Part shown: positions 1 through 8,675 of the stretch, piece by piece
Layout: every line of letters starts with the position of its first letter
Numbering within the stretch: the first letter of the stretch is position 1
The notes under the pieces: model-generated
Database searches by the model: none
Seen by the model: only the letters and a program-made list of their open reading frames with translations
Told to the model about the DNA's origin: nothing
Source: JANQQN01 sp964519665
Lineage (GTDB): Bacteria; Myxococcota; Kuafuiibacteriia; Kuafuiibacteriales; Kuafuiibacteriaceae
DNA length: 64,000 nucleotides
Direction: 5' to 3'
NCBI GenBank assembly: GCA_964519665.1
Contig: CAZFIV010000007.1
Coordinates: forward strand, 62,001 to 126,000
Position numbers and translations under genes: made by a program

Positions 1-96
1 TATCGGCGGATCAATCAGGTGCTGGCCGAGGTGAAGAAGGTCGCCAAGGCTCAGCCGGGCAACAGCATCTTCATCGATAGGCGGCGGGCTTCGTAG
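1..96 (+). CDS. C-terminal end of an unknown protein (partial)
   Basis: The last 31 codons of a gene entering from the left edge, read from base 1 and closed by TAG. The visible tail is mixed basic and hydrophobic and ends in Arg-Arg-Arg-Ala-Ser. There is not enough sequence to name a family. Two small perfect inverted repeats follow the stop, so the transcription unit may end here. The reading frame could be coincidental, hence the modest confidence. Confidence 0.5.
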   Translation, partial: YRRINQVLAEVKKVAKAQPGNSIFIDRRRAS

Positions 97-100
97 GGAG

Positions 101-133
101 GCTTCCTTCGAAGCGCCCCCACGTTCTTGGGGG
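101..133 (+). terminator. two adjacent small hairpins, possible terminator
   Basis: Just after the stop at 96 there are two perfect inverted repeats. The first is GCTTC-CTTC-GAAGC (101-114) and the second is CCCCCA-CGTTCT-TGGGGG (116-133). No clear T-run follows, so an intrinsic terminator is only a possibility. The rest of 134-290 shows no convincing gene. Confidence 0.3.
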
Positions 134-290
134 TGAGGGCTTTCCTTGCGGGTGGCGATCGGCTTTGCGCTCGGGACATCAGGGTGATCCGTACCCGGCT
201 CTTGTCGGCAGCTGCGAGGCCTTGTTGGGGCCTGTTCCGGGGCATCATTCAAAATGACGGCGCGCGAAAACGTGCTAATTATCCGGTGAT

Positions 291-1169
291 ATGACCGATT
301 CATCACCCGCGGCGTCGATCGCCGACTGGCGGGGCACCGAAGACTACATCGCGTCGCAGGACCTGAGCCGCATCGTCAACGTTGCCGTGACGTTGGGGCG
401 ACCTCTGCTCATCAAGGGTGAGCCGGGCACGGGCAAGACGCTGTTGGCCCGTTCGGTCGCCGAGGGGCTGGGCCTGGAACTCCTGACCTGGCATGTGAAG
501 TCGACCACGAAGGCTCGGGATGGCCTATACGTCTACGATACCGTCCAACGCCTCTACGACTCCCGCTTTCAGGACAAGGACGTCTCGGACATCAGTCAGT
601 ACATTCACCTCGGTGCGCTGGGTCGTGCGTTTGATTCCCCTCAGCGCGTCGTTCTCCTCATTGACGAGATCGACAAGGCTGACGTCGAGTTTCCGAACGA
701 CCTCCTGCACGAACTCGATGCGATGTCGTTTCATATTCCCGAGACCAATCGGACGATCGCGGCCAAGCACCGTCCGGTCGTAATCATCACCTCCAACTCG
801 GAAAAGGAGCTCCCCGATGCGTTTTTGCGACGCTCGGTGTTCCACTACATCGAGTTCCCCGATTCCGAGCTGATGGCTCGGATCGTCGAAGTTCACTTCC
901 CCAGTCTCGGAGCGCAGCTGATGAAGTCGGCTCTCGACGCGTTTTATCGGCTCCGCAAGATCGACGGCCTGCGCAAGCGGCCTTCGACCTCGGAGCTGGT
1001 CGACTGGATCGCCGCCCTGGTAGCCAGCGGCATCGAACCCGAGTCTTTGGATGAGGACATTCCGTTCTTGGGCGTACTGTTGAAGCGCGAGCAGGACGTC
1101 GCGACCGCCATTCGGCGCCTCGCGGCGCAGGGGACGCCCAGGGTCCGGCCGGCGGCGGGAGGAAAATAG
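291..1169 (+). CDS. MoxR-family AAA+ ATPase
   Basis: A 292-residue AAA+ ATPase. Walker A is GEPGTGKT at residues 43-50 and Walker B is LLIDEID around 122-128, followed by a sensor segment ending in TSNSEKELPDAFLRR. This arrangement matches MoxR ATPases, which work with von Willebrand A (VWA) proteins as chaperones for metal-centre insertion or complex assembly. The VWA partner starts 3 bp downstream at 1173, so the two are almost certainly cotranscribed. The length is normal for the family. The substrate is unknown, because no dehydrogenase or other client gene is adjacent. Confidence 0.9.
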   Translation: MTDSSPAASIADWRGTEDYIASQDLSRIVNVAVTLGRPLLIKGEPGTGKTLLARSVAEGLGLELLTWHVKSTTKARDGLYVYDTVQRLYDSRFQDKDVSDISQYIHLGALGRAFDSPQRVVLLIDEIDKADVEFPNDLLHELDAMSFHIPETNRTIAAKHRPVVIITSNSEKELPDAFLRRSVFHYIEFPDSELMARIVEVHFPSLGAQLMKSALDAFYRLRKIDGLRKRPSTSELVDWIAALVASGIEPESLDEDIPFLGVLLKREQDVATAIRRLAAQGTPRVRPAAGGK

Positions 1170-1172
1170 ACC

Positions 1173-2426
1173 ATGAGCGCGGCGAAAGCGCCCCTGCTGT
1201 TGGGGGACCTGTTCTACGGCCTTCGTCAAGCCGGGCTGAAGGTCGGCATCGGCGAATGGATGGGGCTGATGCAGGCCCTCCGGTCCGGGGTCATCAAGCC
1301 TGACCTCGCCGACTTCTACCACGTCGCTCGGGCCCTCCTCGTGAAGAACGAAGCCCATTTCGACCTGTACGATCAGGTCTTCGCCGCGGTCTTCGGTGGC
1401 CGAGAGCTGCCGGTCAAGGCGGTCGAGGAGATCCTCGAGTGGCTCGAGAATCCAATGTTTCGCGAGCTCACCGAGGAGATGATCGCGGCCGCCGAGAAGC
1501 TGCCGCTTGAAGAGCTCCGTCGACGATTCGAAGAACGGCTGGAGGAACAACGCAAGCGCCACGATGGGGGCAATCGTTGGGTCGGCACCGGAGGCACGTC
1601 GCCCTTCGGCAACGCGGGTCGTAACCCAGCTGGCATCCGCGTCGGCGGGTCGGGGGGCGGTCGCTCCGCCGTTCAGATCGCAACGGCTCGGCAGTACAAG
1701 ATGTACCGGCACGACCGAGTTCTCGACGTTCGGCAGCTCGCGGTGGCCCTCAAGAAGCTACGGCGGCTCACGCGTCGGCACAGCGATCTCGAGCTGGATG
1801 TCGACGAATCGATCGACCAAACCTGCCGAAACGCGGGGGAGCTCACACTTACGTTCACGCCCCCTCGCAAGAACGAAGCGCGGGTTCTGCTGTTGATGGA
1901 TACGGGCGGGTCGATGGATCCGTACTCGCATCTCGTCGAACGGCTGTTCTCGGCGGCCCACGGCCTGCAGCACTGGAAGAAGTTCGAAGCTTTCGCGTTT
2001 CATAACTGCGTGTACACGGAGCTTGAGCCCGGACGGCCGCAGGACGAAGATACGATTCAGACGGCTGAGCTTCTGCGCGACCGCCCGTCGGAGACGTATC
2101 TGATCATGGTCGGCGACGCGTACATGGCGCCCAGCGAGCTCCTGGACCCGTTCGGGTCGCTGTACTACGACAACCACCACCGAACGCCAGGAATAGTTTG
2201 GCTCCATCGCCTCCGGCGCAAGTTCCCGCGTTCGGTGTGGTTGAATCCGATTCCTCCCCGGGGCTGGCAGGGCTGGACCATCAAGGTGGTCAAGGAAGTG
2301 TTCCCGATGTTCCCGCTGACCCTGCAGGGGATCGAAGATGCGATTCGGCACCTGACGCGAGGTACCCCTCAACCGATCGCTCCGGTCGGCGAGATGTTTC
2401 CGCAGCTCGCGAGGTTCGAGGAGTAG
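1173..2426 (+). CDS. CoxE-like VWA domain protein
   Basis: A 417-residue protein resembling CoxE/VWA partners of MoxR ATPases. The C-terminal half carries a VWA domain with a MIDAS-like DTGGS at residues 243-247. The motif departs slightly from DxSxS, with Thr-Gly-Gly before the Ser. An Arg/Glu-rich helical segment and a Gly-rich linker (about residues 115-175) precede it. There is no signal peptide or membrane segment, so it should be cytosolic. The gene sits 3 bp after the MoxR gene and 2 bp before the CPXCG gene, suggesting one assembly or chaperone module. The client protein is not evident. Confidence 0.85.
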   Translation: MSAAKAPLLLGDLFYGLRQAGLKVGIGEWMGLMQALRSGVIKPDLADFYHVARALLVKNEAHFDLYDQVFAAVFGGRELPVKAVEEILEWLENPMFRELTEEMIAAAEKLPLEELRRRFEERLEEQRKRHDGGNRWVGTGGTSPFGNAGRNPAGIRVGGSGGGRSAVQIATARQYKMYRHDRVLDVRQLAVALKKLRRLTRRHSDLELDVDESIDQTCRNAGELTLTFTPPRKNEARVLLLMDTGGSMDPYSHLVERLFSAAHGLQHWKKFEAFAFHNCVYTELEPGRPQDEDTIQTAELLRDRPSETYLIMVGDAYMAPSELLDPFGSLYYDNHHRTPGIVWLHRLRRKFPRSVWLNPIPPRGWQGWTIKVVKEVFPMFPLTLQGIEDAIRHLTRGTPQPIAPVGEMFPQLARFEE

Positions 2427-2428
2427 CG

Positions 2429-2620
2429 GTGTTAACCGAGCCTGCAGCCTATCAGTGCAGCGCGTGCGGGGAGATCAACCACACGAGCGTCGACCTATCG
2501 CAGGGCAGCCACCAGCGCTACATAGAGGACTGTCAGGTTTGCTGTCGCCCCAACGTTCTCGACGTGAGCGCCGACCTATCGTCAGGGCTCGTCTCGATCA
2601 CGGCCGAGTTCGAAGAGTAA
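2429..2620 (+). CDS. CPXCG-type small cysteine-rich protein
   Basis: A 63-residue protein starting at GTG 2429, two bases after the VWA stop, with GAGGAG just upstream. It contains CSAC near the N-terminus and CQVCCRPN in the middle, then an acidic beta-rich tail ending in EFEE. This matches the small CPXCG zinc-ribbon family, whose first motif is usually CPxCG and here is CSACG. Four or five cysteines could bind one zinc. Its function is unknown, but tight linkage to the MoxR-VWA pair suggests an accessory role. The longer open frame starting at 2198 is an out-of-frame extension through the VWA gene. Confidence 0.8.
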   Translation: MLTEPAAYQCSACGEINHTSVDLSQGSHQRYIEDCQVCCRPNVLDVSADLSSGLVSITAEFEE

Positions 2621-2693
2621 AAACCCCTAACCGAAGAGACAACGACGCGAATCACTTGCCACTTCGGGTGGGGGAGAGTATCCGACGCCCCCC

Positions 2694-3242
2694 ATGTTGG
2701 CCCAGCTTCAGCAGGTGACGCTCCTGCTGGTTGCGCAGGCGGACAGTCCGAGCGGTGGAAGCGGCGGTTGCGCCGACCCCGGGCTGCCGGTGCTCATCCC
2801 GCTCTTCATCCTCATCTTCTACTTCATCTATATTCGACCGACGAGCCAAGATCGGAAGAAACAGGACGCGCTTCTAGAAGGGTTGAAGCGCGGCGATGAA
2901 GTTGTCTTGCAAAGCGGCATCATCGGCAGGATTGGAGACATCTCGGAGAAGACCGTGCATCTGGAGCTGGCTCGCAACGTCAAGCTCGAGGTGTTGAAGT
3001 CGGCGATCGCCAAGCGCAAGTCGGACCTCGGACTCTCGGGTTCCGAAAAATCGGACAAGGCGGAGAAGAAGTCCGAGAGCTCCAAATCGGCCTCTTCGTC
3101 GTCGTCGAAGTCGACCTCCACGTCGTCGAAATCGACGACGTCCCCGGCTGCTGCGGAGACGGAATCGAAACCGGAACGATCGGTCAAAAAGACCGAAAGA
3201 AAATCCGACAAGAGCACGAGCTCGAAGTCGACCAGGAAATGA
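2694..3242 (+). CDS. yajC: Preprotein translocase subunit YajC
   Basis: A single-span inner-membrane protein associated with SecDF. The hydrophobic segment is at residues 31-47, ending in YIRP, followed by the typical basic cytoplasmic domain (about 49-110) containing the GLKRGDEVV and GIIGRI segments. The order yajC-secD-secF is the classic operon. The protein is much longer than the usual 100-120 residues because of a Ser/Lys/Thr low-complexity tail from about residue 112 to 182. The start is placed at ATG 2694; the N-terminal 30 residues are Gly/Ser-rich and contain one Cys (26). Confidence 0.93.
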   Translation: MLAQLQQVTLLLVAQADSPSGGSGGCADPGLPVLIPLFILIFYFIYIRPTSQDRKKQDALLEGLKRGDEVVLQSGIIGRIGDISEKTVHLELARNVKLEVLKSAIAKRKSDLGLSGSEKSDKAEKKSESSKSASSSSSKSTSTSSKSTTSPAAAETESKPERSVKKTERKSDKSTSSKSTRK

Positions 3243-3283
3243 TCGAGGGGCCTCTCGGGGCCTCCGATTAGAGTGAACGAATC

Positions 3284-5032
3284 ATGGAACGCAGCTGGTA
3301 TTGGCGCTTGGCCACGGTGGTCGTGTTGATCCTCGCCGCCGTGTACTACGCGACGCCCTCAGTCCTTTATCTGACCGCTGACCCCGACACTCGGCGGTCC
3401 GAAGAGAAACTCGAAGAGCTGATTCCCGGCTGGCTTCCAGACAGTCGAATGACCCTGGGCATCGACTTACAGGGTGGCCTTCACCTCGTGATGGGCGTCG
3501 ACACCAACAAGGCGGTGCTCGACCGGGCTGACCGAACCTGTGACGATGTCAAGGATGCGATGCTGGAGAAGAAGAAGCCCATCGTGTCCTGTAGGCGAGA
3601 GGGCGACGCCCCCGTGCTCACCGTCGTCATGCAAAACCCGGCGGACTGGAGTGACCTGCGCGAGTTCTTCTCGCCTCGTCAGGGCGCATGGAATCTCTTG
3701 TCGAATTCGGGGACGACCGTGACTTTCGGTATGTCCGACGAGTTCGAGACTCAACTTCGGGAAGGAACCGTCGACCAAGCGCTCACTGTCCTCCGTAAGC
3801 GCGTTTTTGGCTTCGAGGGCATCAAGGAGCCCGATATTCGGCCCCTCGGAGACCTGATCATGATCCAGATCCCGGGTCTGACCGAAAAGGACTACAACCG
3901 GATCAAAGAAGAGATCATCGGCAAGACCGCCCAGCTGGAGTTCAAGATCGTCGATAGCGAGAGCGACTTCTTCGCTCAGCTGAGCCGGAAGCCCGACAAG
4001 CCGGCGTCCGTTGAGCTCACCGGCAACTTCCTGACCGGTACCGACCGAGCCGAGCTCAAGAGATTCCTCGACAAGTATCCGGCGCCCGAAGACCGGGTCG
4101 TCGCGCTCGAAGAGCTGACCGAGGAAGGCAGCGAAGAGCCGACATATCGGACGTGGCTGTTGACCCGCCGCACCCAGCTGACCGGCGACGCCCTCGAAGA
4201 CGCGTACGAGCAGTACAACTCCGAGGAAGGGGGCTACGAGGTCGGGATGACCTTCAAGCCCGCAGGTGCGCGGGCCTTCGAAGAGCTGACCGCCGCCAAT
4301 GTGGGTAAACAGATGGCGATCGTGCTCGACGGTGTCGTCGACTCGGCGCCGCAGATCCGGGGCCGTATCGCCGGCGGTCGCGCACGAATCACCTTGGACG
4401 GTACGGGCAAGACCCGTCAGGAGATGATCAACGAAGCCAGCGCGCTGGCGACGGTGCTGAAAGCCGGCGCACTGCCCGCGCCGGTCTTCGAGCAGGAAGA
4501 GCGAAGCGTGGGGGCGACCCTCGGCGACGATGCGGTCATCAAAGGACGAATGGCCATCACGGTTGCGCTGGCGCTCGTGCTCGTCATGATGTCGATCTAC
4601 TACCGGATGACCGGGCTGATCGGTGCGTTCGCCTTGGTGATCAACATGCTGTTCCTTTTCGCCGGGCTGGCCGCATTCGAAGCCACGCTGACCCTTCCTG
4701 GGATCGCGGGGTTGGCGTTGACCATCGGGATGGCGGTAGACGCCAACATCATCCAGTTCGAACGGATCCGAGAAGAACTGGCCCACGGCAAGACGGCGCG
4801 GGCTGCGGTCGACGCCGGCTTTGAAAAGGCGTTCACCGCCATCCTCGACGCGAACGTCACCACTTTTTTGGCGGCGGTGGTTCTGCAACAGTTCGGGTCG
4901 GGGCCTTTGAAAGGCTTCGCCACGACCTTGATGCTGGGGGTCGTGATCAACACCTTTACGGCGGTGGTCGTGCCCAAGCTGATTCTCGAGTACTTCACGC
5001 GCGGACGGCGCGTGAAAGAGCTGAGCATCTGA
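3284..5032 (+). CDS. secD: Protein translocase subunit SecD
   Basis: Membrane subunit of the SecDF complex, which uses the proton gradient to pull translocating proteins into the periplasm. It is 582 residues, close to the family norm. There is one transmembrane helix at about residues 8-24, then the D1 motif LGIDLQGG, a large periplasmic P1 domain with its head, and five C-terminal helices containing AVDANIIQFERI. In the head, the VLDGVVDSAPQI segment is conserved. secF starts 12 bp downstream. A 785-residue open frame on the other strand is a shadow. Confidence 0.97.
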   Translation: MERSWYWRLATVVVLILAAVYYATPSVLYLTADPDTRRSEEKLEELIPGWLPDSRMTLGIDLQGGLHLVMGVDTNKAVLDRADRTCDDVKDAMLEKKKPIVSCRREGDAPVLTVVMQNPADWSDLREFFSPRQGAWNLLSNSGTTVTFGMSDEFETQLREGTVDQALTVLRKRVFGFEGIKEPDIRPLGDLIMIQIPGLTEKDYNRIKEEIIGKTAQLEFKIVDSESDFFAQLSRKPDKPASVELTGNFLTGTDRAELKRFLDKYPAPEDRVVALEELTEEGSEEPTYRTWLLTRRTQLTGDALEDAYEQYNSEEGGYEVGMTFKPAGARAFEELTAANVGKQMAIVLDGVVDSAPQIRGRIAGGRARITLDGTGKTRQEMINEASALATVLKAGALPAPVFEQEERSVGATLGDDAVIKGRMAITVALALVLVMMSIYYRMTGLIGAFALVINMLFLFAGLAAFEATLTLPGIAGLALTIGMAVDANIIQFERIREELAHGKTARAAVDAGFEKAFTAILDANVTTFLAAVVLQQFGSGPLKGFATTLMLGVVINTFTAVVVPKLILEYFTRGRRVKELSI

Positions 5033-5044
5033 GGAACACATTCG

Positions 5045-6262
5045 ATGTTTCACATCATCAAGCCAGGCACGAACTTCGACTTTCTGGGCCGGGCACCGAT
5101 CTTCGTTAAAGTCTCGATTGGGATGTTCATCGCCGCCATCCTCGTGCTGGCGATCAACGGGTTGAACCTCGGCCTGGACTTCGCCGGGGGGCACGAGATC
5201 CTGCTGCGGTTCGACAAGAAGCTCGACGCGGATACCGTGCGGGGGAAGCTGACGCCCCTGTTTCCCGGGGTCGACACCTCGGTCCAGTTCTTCGAGGCAC
5301 CGGCCGACATTCCGAGTGAGGCTGACAAGACCTTCTATCTGGTTCGGATCGAGAGATCCTCCACGATGGGGGAGAACGAGCTCAAGGCACTGGAGGACGC
5401 CTTTCAAGCGAAGTATGGAGAGACGTTCACCGCCTTGGAGTACGATCCCGAGTCCGGCAATGTCGTCCGGGTCAAGTTCACTCAGGGGGCGACGGCGGCC
5501 GTCGATCTTTCGGACGAGGCACTGACGGCGGTCGTGGCGAGCGCCGACAAGAAGGTTCGCGACATCCAGCAATACGGACGCGCCGAGCAGCTGCAATATG
5601 AGTTGCGTCTTCAGGGGGTCGACGTGCGGTTGGTCAAGGCGATGAAGGAGCTCGACGAGAACGTCAGTGCGGTTCGGGTGGAATTCGTGGGGCCGGCCAT
5701 CGGCCGCCAGTTGCGCGACGACGGCGTATTGGCGGTGCTCGTGGCGATCATTTTCATCCTGATCTACGTCGCCGTTCGGTTCGACTTGTACTACTCGCCG
5801 GGCGCGATCATCTGCCTGTTCCACGACGCCATCATCACCACCGCGCTCCTATCGCTGTTGGACCAGGAGTTTACGTTGGCCACGATCGCGGGTCTCCTGA
5901 CGCTTGTCGGGTATTCGATCAACGATACGATCGTGGTCTTCGACCGGATTCGAGAAACCGTCGGTAACGCTCAAGGCCACGGAATGACCGATATTCTCAA
6001 TCGGGCCATCAACGAAACGCTCGGAAGAACCCTGATGACATCTTTGACGACTCTGGTCGCCTGCATCTGCTTGATGGTCTTCGGCCGAGGAACCGTCCTC
6101 TTTTCGTTCGGCCTGATCATGACCGTCGGAATCCTGATCGGAACCTATTCCTCGATCTACGTGGCTGCACCCACGTTCAAGTATCTGCGGGAGCGTTACG
6201 CGCCCAAGGAAATCGCCGGTGACAAGCGCGCTCAGCAGCGCCGGCAGACCGTGGTTGTCTGA
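5045..6262 (+). CDS. secF: Protein translocase subunit SecF
   Basis: Partner of SecD in the inner membrane. AGGAA lies upstream of ATG 5045. It has the SecF features: LGLDFAGG early on, GPAIGRQLRDDG before the helix bundle, and SINDTIVVFDRIRE with the Asp and Arg residues linked to proton movement. At 405 residues it is about 80 longer than E. coli SecF. The extra length lies in the periplasmic region between the first helix and GPAIG (roughly residues 55-215). The next gene, recJ, is 107 bp away. That gap holds two overlapping, mutually exclusive small hairpins around 6300-6324 (CCCAA/TTGGG and GGGTC/GACCC). Confidence 0.96.
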   Translation: MFHIIKPGTNFDFLGRAPIFVKVSIGMFIAAILVLAINGLNLGLDFAGGHEILLRFDKKLDADTVRGKLTPLFPGVDTSVQFFEAPADIPSEADKTFYLVRIERSSTMGENELKALEDAFQAKYGETFTALEYDPESGNVVRVKFTQGATAAVDLSDEALTAVVASADKKVRDIQQYGRAEQLQYELRLQGVDVRLVKAMKELDENVSAVRVEFVGPAIGRQLRDDGVLAVLVAIIFILIYVAVRFDLYYSPGAIICLFHDAIITTALLSLLDQEFTLATIAGLLTLVGYSINDTIVVFDRIRETVGNAQGHGMTDILNRAINETLGRTLMTSLTTLVACICLMVFGRGTVLFSFGLIMTVGILIGTYSSIYVAAPTFKYLRERYAPKEIAGDKRAQQRRQTVVV

Positions 6263-6369
6263 CGAACCGCAGGACCTTGAGCCGTCGTAGGAAGACGACC
6301 CCAACATATTGGGTCTTGTGACCCATCCGGGGTTTACGATCGCGACTCGATTTGCCAAGATGACGGACC

Positions 6370-8106
6370 ATGGCGTCCGGAGCAGTCCCCCGTCGCTGGA
6401 TACGATCCGAAGTCGATGAAGCGGGGGCGGCGGCCCTGGCGGGGGCCGGTTTTCACCCCCGAATGGCCCGTCTCTTGGCGTCTCGAGGCGTTACCGACGC
6501 GACGACCGCCCGACGCTACCTCAATCCGAGGCTCGCCGATCTGCCGGATCCGTTCCTGATGAAAGACGTCGAGCGGGCTGCGCACCGGGTGGCCGACGCG
6601 ATCCAGGGTGCAGAGGCCATCACGCTCTTTGGCGACTACGACGTCGACGGGGTGACTTCATCGGCCCTGCTGGCTTCGTTTCTTCAGGCGCATGGTGTTT
6701 CACCGAGGGTCTACATCCCCAAGCGGCTCACTGAAGGCTACGGGCTCAACCAAGACGCGGTCGAGACCGTCGCCGGATGGGGCACTCGGCTGCTGATCAC
6801 GCTGGATTGCGGCATCACCGCTAGCGACGAAATCGCGCGCGCCAATGGACTGGGTCTCGACGTCATCGTCGTCGACCATCACAAGTGTCCCCCCTCTCTC
6901 CCGCCAGCCCTCGCGACCCTCAATCCTCATCAAGACGACTGTCCGTATCCGGATAAGGTACTGGCGGCGGTCGGGGTCTGCTTCAACCTGGTCATCGCAA
7001 CCCGCAAAGTCCTTCGGGACCGGGGCGTGTATCGCGACCAACAAGGCGAACCGAATCTCCGGCGGATGATGGATCTCGTCGCTTTGGGAACCATCGCGGA
7101 CATGGTGCCCTTGACCGGGGTGAATCGGGTCGTGACCTGGTTCGGGATGGACGAGCTGAGGGCGGCGCGGCGGCCGGGCGTACGGGCGCTCATGGACGTG
7201 AGCCGAGTCCGAGCCTTTCGCTGCGGGTCCACCGACGTCGGCTTTCGGCTAGGACCTCGCATCAACGCCGCCGGGCGGCTGAGCGACGCTACGATCGGCG
7301 TGCAGCTGCTCTTGTCCGAACAGATCGACGAAGCGCGTCGACTGGCCGAGACGCTCGACGTCGCCAACAGCAACCGGCAACGGATCGAAGCCGATGTGTA
7401 CTACGAAGCGGTTCGCCGGGTCGAACAGCTGGCCGAGCTCCCAGTGGCGATCGTGTTGTCCGACCCGGACTGGCACCCCGGCGTCGTCGGCATCGTGTGC
7501 AGCAAACTCGTGGAGCGGTACGATCGGCCGGCCGTCTTGGTCGGCGAAGGCGGACGAGGCAGCGCCCGAACGGCTCGCGGCCTTCACTTGTACGACGCGC
7601 TCAACGACTGCCGCGGTTTTCTCTCCAAGTTCGGCGGCCATCGGGCCGCGGCGGGTTTTCGGATCCCATCGACCAATATGGGTGCTTTCACAGCTGCGTT
7701 CTTGACCCGCGTCGAGAGCGACCCGAGCTGGCACCAGGCCACCGAGTCGACGTTGATCTATGACGACGACATCACGCCGGAAGAGATCGACCGCGACTGT
7801 TTCCTGGCGATCCGGGCCCTGGAGCCCTTTGGCACGGGGAACCCTCAGCCGTTGTTTCGGGTGCCGACCGCCCGGGTCAAGAGAGCGGCTCGCGTCGGTA
7901 ACGACCATCTCAAACTGCGCTTGGAAGAGGGACGGTTCGGCGGGCTGGAGGCCATCGCTTTCAAGCGCGGTGAACTGTTGTCGCGCTTGTCTCCCGGCGT
8001 CGCCGTGGAACTCGCGGCTCATCTCGACCTGCACGAGTTTGCGGGTCTTGAATCCTTACAGCTCCGCGTTCGCGACCTGCGCAGTGTGGGCGCCCCGTCC
8101 GCCTGA
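6370..8106 (+). CDS. recJ: Single-stranded-DNA-specific 5'-3' exonuclease RecJ
   Basis: A 578-residue DHH-family exonuclease of normal length that degrades single-stranded DNA in recombination and mismatch repair. Visible motifs are FGDYDVDGVTSS (motif I), LDCGIT (motif II), VVDHHK (motif III), GPRINAAGR, and GGHRAAAGF in the DHHA1 domain. An OB-fold C-terminus follows, with FGTGNPQPLF at its entrance. The stop is followed immediately by a 77-bp tandem repeat array, so the 3' UTR is unusual. No strong Shine-Dalgarno site precedes ATG 6370. Confidence 0.97.
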   Translation: MASGAVPRRWIRSEVDEAGAAALAGAGFHPRMARLLASRGVTDATTARRYLNPRLADLPDPFLMKDVERAAHRVADAIQGAEAITLFGDYDVDGVTSSALLASFLQAHGVSPRVYIPKRLTEGYGLNQDAVETVAGWGTRLLITLDCGITASDEIARANGLGLDVIVVDHHKCPPSLPPALATLNPHQDDCPYPDKVLAAVGVCFNLVIATRKVLRDRGVYRDQQGEPNLRRMMDLVALGTIADMVPLTGVNRVVTWFGMDELRAARRPGVRALMDVSRVRAFRCGSTDVGFRLGPRINAAGRLSDATIGVQLLLSEQIDEARRLAETLDVANSNRQRIEADVYYEAVRRVEQLAELPVAIVLSDPDWHPGVVGIVCSKLVERYDRPAVLVGEGGRGSARTARGLHLYDALNDCRGFLSKFGGHRAAAGFRIPSTNMGAFTAAFLTRVESDPSWHQATESTLIYDDDITPEEIDRDCFLAIRALEPFGTGNPQPLFRVPTARVKRAARVGNDHLKLRLEEGRFGGLEAIAFKRGELLSRLSPGVAVELAAHLDLHEFAGLESLQLRVRDLRSVGAPSA

Positions 8107-8675
8107 CGCTCGCTTCGCTCGCTGCGCGCCGCCCTTGCAATACAGCGGGTCCCGGGCGCGATTGAATCGCGCCATCCCGTCTTCGCTCGCTTCGCTCGCT
8201 GCGCGGCGCCCTTGCAATACAGCGGGTCCCGGGCGCGATTGAATCGCGCCTTCCCGTCTTCGCTCGCTTCGCTCGCTGCGCGCCGCCCTTGCAATACAGC
8301 GGGTCCCGGGCGCGATTGAATCGCGCCATCCCGTCTTCNNNNNNNNNNNNNNNNNNNNNNNNNNNNNNNNNNNNNNNNNNNNNNNNNNNNNNNNNNNNNN
8401 NNNNNNNNNNNNNNNNNNNNNNNNNNNNNNNNNNNNNNTCGCTGCGCGGCGCCCTTGCAATACAGCGGGTCCCGGGCGCGATTGAATCGCGCCATCCCGT
8501 CTTCGCTCGCTTCGCTCGCTGCGCGGCGCCCTTGCAATACAGCGGGTCCCGGGCGCGATTGAATCGCGCCTTCCCGTCTTCGCTCGCTTCGCTCGCTGCG
8601 CGCCGCCCTTGCAATTGTCACCGCCGCCCTCAACGACGTCGTTCGTTGTCCGAAGAGAGAGCGAAGAGGCTTTAG
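8107..8675. repeat. 77-bp intergenic tandem repeat array with palindromic core
   Basis: Between recJ and the next gene a unit repeats every 77 bp. The CTTGCAAT landmark falls at 8134, 8211 and 8288, then after the gap at 8454, 8531 and 8608. Each complete unit carries the perfect palindrome GGCGCGATTGAATCGCGCC (9+1+9) and a CGCTCGCTTCGCTCGCTGCG stretch. Units differ at two places (CGCC or GGCG before CCCTTGC, and ATCCC or TTCCC after the palindrome), giving an alternating pattern. The last unit is cut short at 8608-8615. All open frames through the array, on both strands, come from the repeat itself. Nothing else is visible before the GTG at 8676. Confidence 0.95.
8339..8438. other. assembly gap (100 N)
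   Basis: Exactly 100 undetermined bases lie inside the tandem array. The round number suggests a placeholder of unknown true length, so the real copy number cannot be read. The flanks are the same repeat: the left side stops in GTCTTC and the right side resumes in TCGCTGCG. Confidence 0.98.

Noticed and set aside
3467..5824. 785-residue open frame on the minus strand over secD-secF
   Set aside because: It is antisense to two clearly conserved genes, has no family motif, and is explained by high GC with few stops.
8107..8675. Possible CRISPR array
   Set aside because: The 77-bp units are directly adjacent with no variable spacers, and no cas genes are near. It is a tandem repeat.
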